From assembly GCF_012911025.1 (NCBI RefSeq), contig NZ_WUEI01000013.1:1-64000 (forward strand): a stretch of DNA of 64,000 bases, given 5' to 3'. Source of the DNA: Azoarcus sp. TTM-91 (GTDB lineage Bacteria > Pseudomonadota > Gammaproteobacteria > Burkholderiales > Rhodocyclaceae). This document shows, piece by piece, positions 1 to 7,215 of this stretch (within the stretch, counting starts at the first letter, position 1; each line of letters opens with the position of its first letter). Made by a program: the position numbers and the translations under genes. The notes beneath the pieces are model-generated. The model was not told the DNA's origin. It did not search any database and saw nothing but the letters and a program-made list of their open reading frames with translations.

Positions 1-48
1 GGCTCAACCACCGGCACGAGCACGCCGCCCGCTGCCACGCACGCCGCC

Positions 49-1224
49 ATGCATCCGGCGCTGCTGCTGATCGGCATGGTGCTGGTCGGCCTCAACCTGC
101 GGCCGGCGCTGTCCAGCGTGGCGCCAGTGCTGGGTCCGCTGTGCGAAGACCTCGGCCTCTCCGCCGCCGCCGCCGGCCTGCTGACCACGCTGCCGGTGCT
201 CTGCCTCGGCCTGGCCGCGCCGCTGGCGCCACGGCTGGCACGCCGGCGCGGACCAGAGCTCACCGTTTTCCTGGTTCTCTTCCTGCTGGCCGGCGGCCTG
301 CTGCTGCGCACCGTGGGCGGCGTGCCCGGCCTGTTCGCCGGCACCCTGCTGGCCGGTGCCGGCATCGGCATCATCGGCGTGCTGCTGCCGGGCATCGTGA
401 AGCGGGATTTCGCCCACAAGCCGGGCGCGGTCACCGGGCTGTACACCATGGCGCTCAGCCTGGGTGCGGCCATAGGCGCCGGCGCCAGCGAACCGCTGCG
501 GCTGGCGGCCGACGGCCGCTGGCAGCCGGCGCTCGGTTTCTGGGCGATTCCTGCGGTGGTGGCGGCGTTGGTGTGGGCCTTGCAGCTGCGCCGCGGCTCC
601 CATGCGCTGGGCCGGCGCGGCCATACCGTGCGGGGGCTGTGGAACGATCCTCTGGCCTGGCAGGTGACCGCCTACATGGGCCTGCAATCCTCGCTGGCCT
701 ACTGCGTGTTCGGCTGGCTGCCGACCATCCTGGTGGATCGCGGCTACTCGGCGCAGAGCGCCGGCTACCTGATGTCAGTCTCCATCCTGGTGCAGCTGAT
801 CACCGCCTTCGCCGGCCCCTGGCTGGCCACGCGTGGCCGCGACCAGCGTTCCACCATCGCGCTGATGGCGGTGCTGACCGCCGCCGGCCTGCTCGGCTGC
901 CTGTACGCACCGCAGGAACAGACCCTGCTATGGGCGGTGGTGCTGGGCTTGGGCCAGGGTGGCAACTTCAGCGTGGCGCTGACGCTGCTCGTGCTGCGCG
1001 CCGGCGACTCCCACATCGCCGCCCACCTCTCCGGCATGGCCCAGGGCGTGGGCTACACGGTGGCGGCGCTGGGGCCCTTCGCCATCGGCCTGCTGCATCA
1101 GTTCACCGGCAGCTGGGACGGATTGGGCTGGCTGTTCGGCCTCATCTGCCTGGCCACCCTGGCCGCCGGCATGGGAGCCGGCCGCAAGCTGCATGTGGGC
1201 GCGGTCAGCGAGCCGGTGCAGTGA
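49..1224 (+). CDS. MFS transporter, CynX/NimT (cyanate transporter-like) family
   Basis: A 391-residue inner-membrane protein with about 12 hydrophobic segments. The N-terminal 'GLNLRPALSSVAPVL' and the spacing of glycine-rich helices resemble the CynX/NimT branch of the major facilitator superfamily, whose members move small anions such as cyanate or 2-nitroimidazole-type compounds. The substrate cannot be read from sequence. The reading frame stays open to the left window edge and no clear ribosome binding site precedes this ATG, so the true start could lie upstream of the window. It converges on the pepD gene 39 bp away. No cyanase gene is visible nearby, so a cyanate role is not supported by context. 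Confidence 0.8.
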   Translation: MHPALLLIGMVLVGLNLRPALSSVAPVLGPLCEDLGLSAAAAGLLTTLPVLCLGLAAPLAPRLARRRGPELTVFLVLFLLAGGLLLRTVGGVPGLFAGTLLAGAGIGIIGVLLPGIVKRDFAHKPGAVTGLYTMALSLGAAIGAGASEPLRLAADGRWQPALGFWAIPAVVAALVWALQLRRGSHALGRRGHTVRGLWNDPLAWQVTAYMGLQSSLAYCVFGWLPTILVDRGYSAQSAGYLMSVSILVQLITAFAGPWLATRGRDQRSTIALMAVLTAAGLLGCLYAPQEQTLLWAVVLGLGQGGNFSVALTLLVLRAGDSHIAAHLSGMAQGVGYTVAALGPFAIGLLHQFTGSWDGLGWLFGLICLATLAAGMGAGRKLHVGAVSEPVQ

Positions 1225-1263
1225 TCGGGAAGATGCAGCTGGCCGGCGCCGGGAGGCCCCGGC

Positions 1264-2763
1264 TCAAGGCAGTACCGGACTGAAGGCGCGCGGCAGGCCA
1301 CCCGCCGGTGCCGGCACCGCGGCCAGCACCGCCACCAGCAGTCGCCAAGCCTTGCCCACCGACTCCACCGCCACCCGCTCGCCCGGCGCATGGGCGCCAC
1401 GGATGTCCGGACCGAAGGAAATCATGTCCACCTCGGGGTACTTGGCGGACAGGATTCCGCACTCCAGGCCGGCGTGGATCACCTTGACCGCCGCCTCGCC
1501 GTCGAACTCCTGCGCATAGACCTGCTGGAACAATGCCAGCAGCGGCGACTCCGGGTTCGGCGCCCAGCCGGGGTAGGCGCCACGCGGCTGCGCCCGGGCG
1601 CCAGCGAGCTCGAACAGGCCCGCGATCTCCCGCGCCAGCGTGGCAGCACCTTCGTCCCGCAGCGAGCGCACCATGAAGGTGGCCTCGAACAACGCCGGCG
1701 TCAGCCGCAACACGCCGAGGTTGTCCGAGGTCTCGACCACGCCGGGCACCCGGCTGCTGTTGCGGCGCACGCCGTGGGGCGCGGCATCCAGCGCCGCCAG
1801 CAGTTCGCGCTGGGCCTGGGCGTCCACCACACCATCCGGCGGCACGGCGGCAGGCGCGACGCCCAGGCGGAAACCTTCGTCCACCCCGGCGAGTTCGTCG
1901 GCGATCTCACGCCTCGCGGCAGCCAGCGTCTCTTCCAGCAGGACTTGCGCTGCCGGCGCCAGCAGTAGCGTGGCCTGCGCTTCCCGCGGCAGCGCGTTGC
2001 GCGCGGTACCGCCGGACAGCGCTGCCAGGCGGAAATCCAGCCCGGCCTGCGCCAGCCGCTGCAGCGCCCGCACCAGCAGCTTGATGGCGTTGCCGCGCTG
2101 CAGGTGGATATCCACGCCGGAGTGGCCGCCGTGCAGCCCATCCAGCGTCAGCACGACGGCCGACAAGCCCGCCGGCACGGGCTGCGGCTGCAGTTCGCGG
2201 CGGACGTCCACATCCATGCCGCCGGCGCAGCCTAGGTAGAACTCGCCCCAGTCCTCGGTATCGATGTTGATCAGCAGCTTGCCCTGCAGCAGCCCCGGCT
2301 CCAGGCCTTGGGCGCCGCTCATGCCGGCTTCCTCGTCGGCGGTCAGCAGCACTTCCAGCGCCGGGTGGGCGATGTTGTCCGCCTCCAGCACCGCCAGCGC
2401 CAGGGCAACGCCGATGCCGTTGTCCGCGCCCAGCGTGGTGTGCTCGGCCTGCAGCCAGCCGTCCTTCAGCACCGGCTTGATCGAATCGCGGAGGAAATCG
2501 TGATCGCAGCCGGCGTTCTTCTGGCAAACCATGTCCAGGTGGCCCTGCAGGATGACGCTGGGCCGGTTCTCGTAGCCGGGGCTGGCCGGCTTGCGGATCA
2601 GCAAGTTGCCGGCCTCGTCGATGCTGGTGGCAAGGCCGCGCTCCGTCGCCCAGTTGGCGATGGCCTCGCGTATCGCCGCCTCGTGCCCGGAGGGACGGGG
2701 AATGCGGCAGAGGGTGGCGAAGTGCCGCCACACGGCGGCGGGCTGCAGGCTGTCGAAATCCAT
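1264..2763 (-). CDS. pepD: Aminoacyl-histidine dipeptidase (peptidase M20, PepD)
   Basis: A 499-residue cytosolic metallopeptidase that hydrolyses Xaa-His and other dipeptides. M20 metal-binding landmarks are present in order: 'GHLDMV' (first His/Asp), 'LGADNGIG' (bridging Asp), 'TADEEAGMSG' (catalytic and metal Glu pair), 'NIDTEDWGE' and near the C-terminus 'HAGLECG' (last His). Length matches PepD (about 485). I chose the start giving 'MDFDSLQPAAVWRHF', because PepD proteins begin this way; the frame extends upstream but without family similarity. A candidate -10 (TACCAT) lies about 35 bp upstream inside a short inverted repeat, GGTAGC-G-GCTACC. Divergent from the MFS gene at 3007. Confidence 0.93.
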   Translation of the reverse strand: MDFDSLQPAAVWRHFATLCRIPRPSGHEAAIREAIANWATERGLATSIDEAGNLLIRKPASPGYENRPSVILQGHLDMVCQKNAGCDHDFLRDSIKPVLKDGWLQAEHTTLGADNGIGVALALAVLEADNIAHPALEVLLTADEEAGMSGAQGLEPGLLQGKLLINIDTEDWGEFYLGCAGGMDVDVRRELQPQPVPAGLSAVVLTLDGLHGGHSGVDIHLQRGNAIKLLVRALQRLAQAGLDFRLAALSGGTARNALPREAQATLLLAPAAQVLLEETLAAARREIADELAGVDEGFRLGVAPAAVPPDGVVDAQAQRELLAALDAAPHGVRRNSSRVPGVVETSDNLGVLRLTPALFEATFMVRSLRDEGAATLAREIAGLFELAGARAQPRGAYPGWAPNPESPLLALFQQVYAQEFDGEAAVKVIHAGLECGILSAKYPEVDMISFGPDIRGAHAPGERVAVESVGKAWRLLVAVLAAVPAPAGGLPRAFSPVLP

Positions 2764-2993
2764 GATCGGCGGCGGGAGGGAAATGGGAGACCGCCGCATG
2801 GTAGCGGCTACCGGCTGGCGATGCGTTCTGCCGTGCGCCGCGGCGCTGCCGCCCGGGCCGGCGCGCGGGGCGCCGGAGCACGCCCCTTCCGTTCTCCGGC
2901 CGCCCGCCGTTCCGCCAGCGCCTCCATCCAACAGCTGTCCGTTTCTCGACAGCGGGCTGTCCGCTTCAAGCATGGGCAGCGCCGGCGGCTCGC

Positions 2994-2999
2994 TAGAAT
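2994..2999 (+). promoter_or_regulatory. Candidate -10 box (TAGAAT) for the MFS gene
   Basis: TAGAAT sits 7 bp before the ATG at 3007, so transcription would start at or within a few bases of that codon. No convincing -35 is seen at 16-18 bp. The same TAGAAT core recurs before several genes in the window. Confidence 0.5.
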
Positions 3000-3006
3000 G
3001 CCGCCC

Positions 3007-4245
3007 ATGTCATACGCCCACACCGCCGGCGGCCCAGCCGCCCAAACCTCCTGGCCTGCCGTGTTCGCCGCCACGCTGTGCGGGGTGGCGGTTGCCGCCA
3101 ACGTCGGCAAGGTCGCCATCACGCTGGACCTGCTGCGCAGCCACTTCCAGCTCGATCTGCTGCGCGCCGGCTGGGTGTCGTCGGCGATCAACTCGCTGGC
3201 GGTCAGCGTGGCGCTGGCCTTCGGCATGCTGGGCGACCGCCTGGGGGCGCTGCGGCTATGCCTGTCCGGCCTGTGCGTCGCCTTGCTGGGTGGCGTCGCC
3301 GCGCTGTTCAGCACCGACTACGCCAGCCTGCTCGCCTCCCGCATTGCCGAGGGTGCCGGCTACATGGCGGTGGCGGTGTCCGCGCCGGCGCTGCTGAGCG
3401 CCGCCAGCACACCGCGCGACCGCCGCTTCGCGCTCGGCATCTGGGGCGCCTACATGCCGGCCGGCATCGGCCTGGTGATGATCCTCACCCCGCTGCTGAC
3501 CCGGCTGGGCGGCTGGCATGCGGTGTGGCTGTTCACCATCGCCCTGCTGGCCGCCACCGCGGTCGGCTTGCTGCGTTTCCGCGCTCATTACCGCATTCCG
3601 CCGCCGGCACCGGACGCCGCGCCCATCCTGAACTCCGCCCGGCAGGCGCTGGGCAATCCGGTGCCCTGGCTGCTGGCCTTCTCCTTCGCCTGCTGGTCTC
3701 TGCAGCACTTCACCCTGATCGTGTGGCTGCCGACCTTCCTGCGCGACCAGCGCGGGCTGTCGCCGGAGCTGGTCGCCCTGCTGTCCTGCGTGATGGTGCT
3801 GGTGAATGTGCCGGGCAACCTGCTGGGCGGCACGCTGCTGCAGCGCAATCTGCCGCGCGGCTACCTGATCGCCGCCGCCAGCGTGGTCACCGGCCTGAGC
3901 GCGGTCGGTGTGTTCAGCCCCGGCCTGCCGGATGCGCTGCGCTACCTCTGCTGCCTGCTGGTGTCCTTCACCGGCGGGCTGGTGCCTTCCTCGGTACTGT
4001 CCTCCACCGCCAGCCTGGCGCGCAGCCCGCGTCAGATCGGCACCTTGCAGGGCCTTTTCATGCAAGGCGCCAATCTGGGGCAGTTCGTCGGCCCGCCGAT
4101 GATCGCCGCCGCAGTTGCCGCCCGCGGCGACTGGCAGGACGCGATGGCGTTGCCGGTGGGCGCGGCCATCATCGCCATCGGCCTGGGGCTGGCGGTGCAT
4201 CGGCTGGAGCGGCGCCAGCAGCGGGCGATGCCGGCGCCCGTCTGA
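3007..4245 (+). CDS. MFS transporter
   Basis: A 412-residue protein with about 12 transmembrane segments of major facilitator type. It has an MFS loop 2-3 signature ('GMLGDRLGALRL') and a second-half glycine/proline-rich helix ('NVPGNLLGG'). The substrate is unknown. An in-frame ATG at 2998 would add three residues, but it overlaps the -10-like TAGAAT box, so 3007 is preferred and the mRNA may be leaderless. Flanked by pepD (divergent) and the RES toxin gene (convergent, 6 bp away). No operon partner. Confidence 0.8.
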   Translation: MSYAHTAGGPAAQTSWPAVFAATLCGVAVAANVGKVAITLDLLRSHFQLDLLRAGWVSSAINSLAVSVALAFGMLGDRLGALRLCLSGLCVALLGGVAALFSTDYASLLASRIAEGAGYMAVAVSAPALLSAASTPRDRRFALGIWGAYMPAGIGLVMILTPLLTRLGGWHAVWLFTIALLAATAVGLLRFRAHYRIPPPAPDAAPILNSARQALGNPVPWLLAFSFACWSLQHFTLIVWLPTFLRDQRGLSPELVALLSCVMVLVNVPGNLLGGTLLQRNLPRGYLIAAASVVTGLSAVGVFSPGLPDALRYLCCLLVSFTGGLVPSSVLSSTASLARSPRQIGTLQGLFMQGANLGQFVGPPMIAAAVAARGDWQDAMALPVGAAIIAIGLGLAVHRLERRQQRAMPAPV

Positions 4246-4251
4246 GCCGGC

Positions 4252-5001
4252 TCACACCGCCGGCGCCGGCAGCGCCCCCTCCACCTCGAACTGGCTGCGC
4301 AGGTAGCGGTGCACACCGCCCGCTTCCGCGCTGTAGAAACTCACCCCGGCCGCCGCCGTTTCCGCCAGCCAGGCCTGGGTAGACATCGGCCGATTGCCGG
4401 ACAGCGCCGAGGGGGCGAACAGCGCGACATTGATGCCCTGCGCCGGATCGCGCGCCGAGGGGTATTCGAAGGCTTCGATGCCCGCCTCCCGCATCGCACT
4501 GCCCAGCTGCTGGGGCACGCGGTAATCCACCGGATCGACCAGCGCCGCGCGCACCAAATCGAAAGGCGCAGCCTGCAACCGCAGGCCCTGCCGGGTGGCG
4601 ATGCCCGCGGAAAACAAGGTGTGCTGGGTGCGCAAGGGCTGGGCGGGCGGTATCGCCATGCCGGCGAAGAACAGCAGGCGGTAGTAGGCGGACTCCGCCA
4701 GCACCGTCTCCAGCCGGCGGGCGCCGTAAAACAGGCTGGGCTCGAAACGGCCGCCAAAGCGGGAACCGTGGCGCAGCGGCGGATAGCGGAAGGGCGTGGC
4801 GAGCAGGTAATGCAGGCGGCGGCTGCCGGCCGGTGCCGGCGGCTTGGAGGACTCCAGCAGGGACTCCAGCAGCGCCTGCTCGTCCAGCGAATCCACCAGC
4901 CGGTTGGTGGCGACCTGTTCCTGGCTCTCCACCAGGCGCAGCACCGTGCCGCCAAGGGCGACGACCGGCGCCTGCGGCAACAGCTCGACCGGGTCCGTCA
5001 T
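4252..5001 (-). CDS. RES-domain toxin (NAD+-degrading type)
   Basis: A 249-residue RES-domain protein. The family is named for conserved Arg, Glu and Ser residues. Here they fit 'SRFGGRFEPSLFYGA' (Arg and Tyr), 'LETVLAESAYYR' (Glu) and 'FEYPSARDP' (Ser). Characterised RES toxins deplete NAD+ by phosphorolysis or hydrolysis and stop growth. The ATG overlaps the stop of the upstream Xre/MbcA-type gene by 4 bp (ATGA), the usual antitoxin-then-toxin order, so the pair is almost certainly co-transcribed and translationally coupled. It is slightly longer than compact RES toxins (150-230 residues) because of an N-terminal extension of about 60 residues. Confidence 0.88.
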   Translation of the reverse strand: MTDPVELLPQAPVVALGGTVLRLVESQEQVATNRLVDSLDEQALLESLLESSKPPAPAGSRRLHYLLATPFRYPPLRHGSRFGGRFEPSLFYGARRLETVLAESAYYRLLFFAGMAIPPAQPLRTQHTLFSAGIATRQGLRLQAAPFDLVRAALVDPVDYRVPQQLGSAMREAGIEAFEYPSARDPAQGINVALFAPSALSGNRPMSTQAWLAETAAAGVSFYSAEAGGVHRYLRSQFEVEGALPAPAV

Positions 5002-5357
5002 AGCTTGCCGCGCATCGCGTCCAGGTACTCCACCACCCGCAGCAGCCCTTGAACGCTGGCGACCTGCTCGGCCGGCACCCCGCCGGTATGCAGGTTGTGC
5101 GTCTGCATCCAGTGGCGCATCTGGCCCGGCTCGCCGCCGACCAGCACGAACAACGCACGGTAAGCGCGGATCAGCAGCAATGCCAGTTCGCCCGGCTTGG
5201 AGGCGGGATCGATACCGCCGCGGCTGATGGCGCTGCGGTCCTTGCCGACCACCGCGCCCAGCGCGGCCTGGGTGAGGCCCAGTTCCTTGCCGGCATTCAT
5301 CAAGGCCCGGCCGAGAACTTCAGCAGGATCGGCCTGGGCCAGCGTGGCGGTCTTCAT
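4998..5357 (-). CDS. Xre/MbcA/ParS-type antitoxin
   Basis: A 119-residue cytosolic protein with an N-terminal Xre-like helix-turn-helix ('LGLTQAALGAVVGKDRSAIS', about residues 30-50) followed by a helical DUF2384-like toxin-binding region. Antitoxins of this class neutralise RES toxins and repress their own promoter. The start is fixed by a strong AAGGAGG six bases before ATG 5357; an upstream in-frame Met at 5396 lacks this. It overlaps the toxin gene by 4 bp. The upstream region carries TGCATA-type inverted repeats that could be its operator. Confidence 0.87.
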   Translation of the reverse strand: MKTATLAQADPAEVLGRALMNAGKELGLTQAALGAVVGKDRSAISRGGIDPASKPGELALLLIRAYRALFVLVGGEPGQMRHWMQTHNLHTGGVPAEQVASVQGLLRVVEYLDAMRGKL

Positions 5358-5375
5358 GGCAGCCCTCCTTGAATG

Positions 5376-5414
5376 TGCATAGTCGCATTTTTTCACTTAA
5401 TTCGTGCATATGCA
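5376..5414. promoter_or_regulatory. Candidate operator for the RES/Xre operon
   Basis: The AT-rich antitoxin upstream region holds a perfect palindrome TGCATATGCA (5405-5414) and a related imperfect copy TGCATAGTCGCA (5376-5387) about 18 bp away, bracketing the probable promoter. Paired inverted repeats of this kind are typical antitoxin binding sites. Assignment to this antitoxin is inferred. Confidence 0.5.
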
Positions 5415-5456
5415 ACAAATCAGGACTGCCCATCGGTTTTCGGCCCGCCGGGAGCC

Positions 5457-6590
5457 TCAGGCCGGGTCCAGCCGCAGCACGCGGCCGTCGCTTTCATCCA
5501 GCACCCACAGCTTGCCGTCCGGTCCCTGACGCACGTCGCGGATGCGTTTGCCCTCAGCCTGCAGCAGCCGCTCCTCGCCCCGCACCGTGTTGCCCTCCAG
5601 CGGCATGCGCGACACCAGCGCGAACTTGAGCGCGCCGCTGAACACGCTGTCCTTCCAGCCCGGATACGCATCGCCGGTGTAGAAGGCCAGCCCGGATGGC
5701 GCGATGGAGGGCGTCCATTGATGCAGCGGCGGCTCCACATCCGCGCGGCTGGAGCCTTCGCCGATGCGGGCACCGGTGACGTACTCGCGCCCGTAGGTGA
5801 TCACCGGCCAGCCGTAGTTCCTGCCGGGCAGCACCCGGTTCAGCTCGTCGCCGCCTTGCGGACCGTGCTCGTTGATCCACAGTTCTCCACTGACCGGATG
5901 CAGCGCCGCGCCCTGCACATTGCGGTGGCCGTAGGACCAGATCTCCGGCAAGGCGCCCTGACGACCGACGAAGGGGTTGTCCTGCGGCACGCTGCCATCG
6001 GCTTCGATGCGCACGATCTTGCCCAGGTGGCTGCCCAGGTCCTGCGCCTGATCGCGGCCGTTGTAGCGGTCGCCCAGGGTGACGAACAGGCGGCCATCCC
6101 GACCGAACACCAGGCGCGAGCCCCAGTGGTTGGCGCCGGAGAGCTGGTCGCGCTGGGCGAAGATCACCTTCACCTCGCTCAACCGCAGCGCCTGGCTATC
6201 CAGCCTGGCGCGCGCCACCGCGGTGCGGGCGCCCTGGGCGCCCGGCTGGGCATAGCTGAAGAAGATGGTGCTGTCGCGGGCGAAGTCCGGGCTCAAGACC
6301 ACGTCCAGCAGGCCGCCCTGGCCGCGGGCATAGACCTCGGGCACGCCGGCGATGGGCGCAGAGAGCTTGCCGTCCGCGCCAACCAGCCGCATCCGCCCCG
6401 GCCGCTCGGTCACCAGGAGGCGGCCGTCCGGCAGGAAGGCGAGCGCCCAGGGATTCTCCAGCCCCCGCGCCACCTCCACCACCTTGATGGACTGCCTGCC
6501 GGCGGCGGCATTCTGCCCATGGGCAGCAGGCAGCGCGCAGGCGGCGGACAGGGCGACGGCAAGTGCAGGCAGCAGGGGCGGCTTGGGCAT
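5457..6590 (-). CDS. Exported PQQ-dependent sugar dehydrogenase (YliI/Asd family)
   Basis: A 377-residue protein with a signal peptide (residues about 1-22, ending in 'ALPAAHG') and a six-bladed beta-propeller glucose/sorbosone dehydrogenase domain. Recognisable blocks are 'NPWALAFLPDG', 'GGLLDVVLSPDF', 'NHWGSRLVFGRDG' and 'INEHGPQGGDELN', the last a calcium/PQQ-binding region of soluble aldose sugar dehydrogenases. It should oxidise aldoses in the periplasm and pass electrons to a soluble acceptor. The start is chosen at 6590 because GGAGAA lies five bases upstream; in-frame Met codons further upstream have no such site. Monocistronic; divergent from the VanZ-like gene. Confidence 0.88.
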   Translation of the reverse strand: MPKPPLLPALAVALSAACALPAAHGQNAAAGRQSIKVVEVARGLENPWALAFLPDGRLLVTERPGRMRLVGADGKLSAPIAGVPEVYARGQGGLLDVVLSPDFARDSTIFFSYAQPGAQGARTAVARARLDSQALRLSEVKVIFAQRDQLSGANHWGSRLVFGRDGRLFVTLGDRYNGRDQAQDLGSHLGKIVRIEADGSVPQDNPFVGRQGALPEIWSYGHRNVQGAALHPVSGELWINEHGPQGGDELNRVLPGRNYGWPVITYGREYVTGARIGEGSSRADVEPPLHQWTPSIAPSGLAFYTGDAYPGWKDSVFSGALKFALVSRMPLEGNTVRGEERLLQAEGKRIRDVRQGPDGKLWVLDESDGRVLRLDPA

Positions 6591-6719
6591 GTTCTTCTCC
6601 ATTTCCTTGCCCATCCGCAGGACGGGCGATAATCGGCACCCGCAAGGGACAGCCCGCGCCGCCGGATAGTTCGGCCGGCGGCCGTCTCCCACACCTCTTC
6701 AATCACGGCCAAAACGACC

Positions 6720-7076
6720 ATGCCCGACAGACTCGCCACCGCCTTACGCCTGGCCTTTGCCGCCGCCCTCGTCGTTGTCTTCGTCCTCGCCCTGCTGCCC
6801 ACGCCCGACCTGGTCCAGTTCGTGTCCTGGCAGGACAAGATCGAGCATGCCGCCGCCTTCGCCGCCCTGGCCCTGCTCGGCCTCGCCGCCTGGCCGCGCC
6901 ATGCCGGCCGCCTTGCCCTCGGTCTGCTCGCCTATGGCGCCGCCATCGAAGTGGCGCAGTCTTTCACCAGCTACCGCATGGGCGATCCCTGGGACTGGCT
7001 GGCCGATGCGCTGGGCGTCACCACCCTGCTGCCGGCGCTGATATGGCGCCGCCGCCCGGCCCCTGGCGCAGCCTGA
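6720..7076 (+). CDS. VanZ-like family membrane protein
   Basis: A 118-residue protein with about four hydrophobic helices. The VanZ-family landmarks are a charged 'WQDKIEHAAAFAALA' after helix 1, 'GAAIEVAQSF', and 'DWLADALG' near the end. The function of the family is not settled; the founding member gives low-level teicoplanin resistance, but most homologues are not resistance genes. A GATAAT -10-like box lies at 6628-6633 with TTGCCC upstream at sub-optimal spacing. rlhA follows 140 bp downstream with its own promoter. Confidence 0.8.
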   Translation: MPDRLATALRLAFAAALVVVFVLALLPTPDLVQFVSWQDKIEHAAAFAALALLGLAAWPRHAGRLALGLLAYGAAIEVAQSFTSYRMGDPWDWLADALGVTTLLPALIWRRRPAPGAA

Positions 7077-7171
7077 AAAGCGGAGTGCCGAAACGCGACG
7101 CGGCCCGGGCCATTCGTCCGCCTCTTGCCATTTCCGGCCAAAGCGGCGATTTCCCTGGCCAGCCGCGGCGG

Positions 7172-7177
7172 TATCAT
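7172..7177 (+). promoter_or_regulatory. Candidate -10 box (TATCAT) for rlhA
   Basis: TATCAT lies 38 bp before the rlhA ATG. The -35 is weak (TTCCCT, 15 bp upstream). The box belongs to the TANNAT series seen before many genes here. Confidence 0.45.
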
Positions 7178-7215
7178 TGCGCGCCATAACGATTCCACGC
7201 CCGCCCCCTACAGCC

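Noticed and set aside
1225-1263. Terminator between the CynX-like gene and pepD
   Set aside because: The GC-rich repeat (CCGG/CCGG) is too short and has no T tract.
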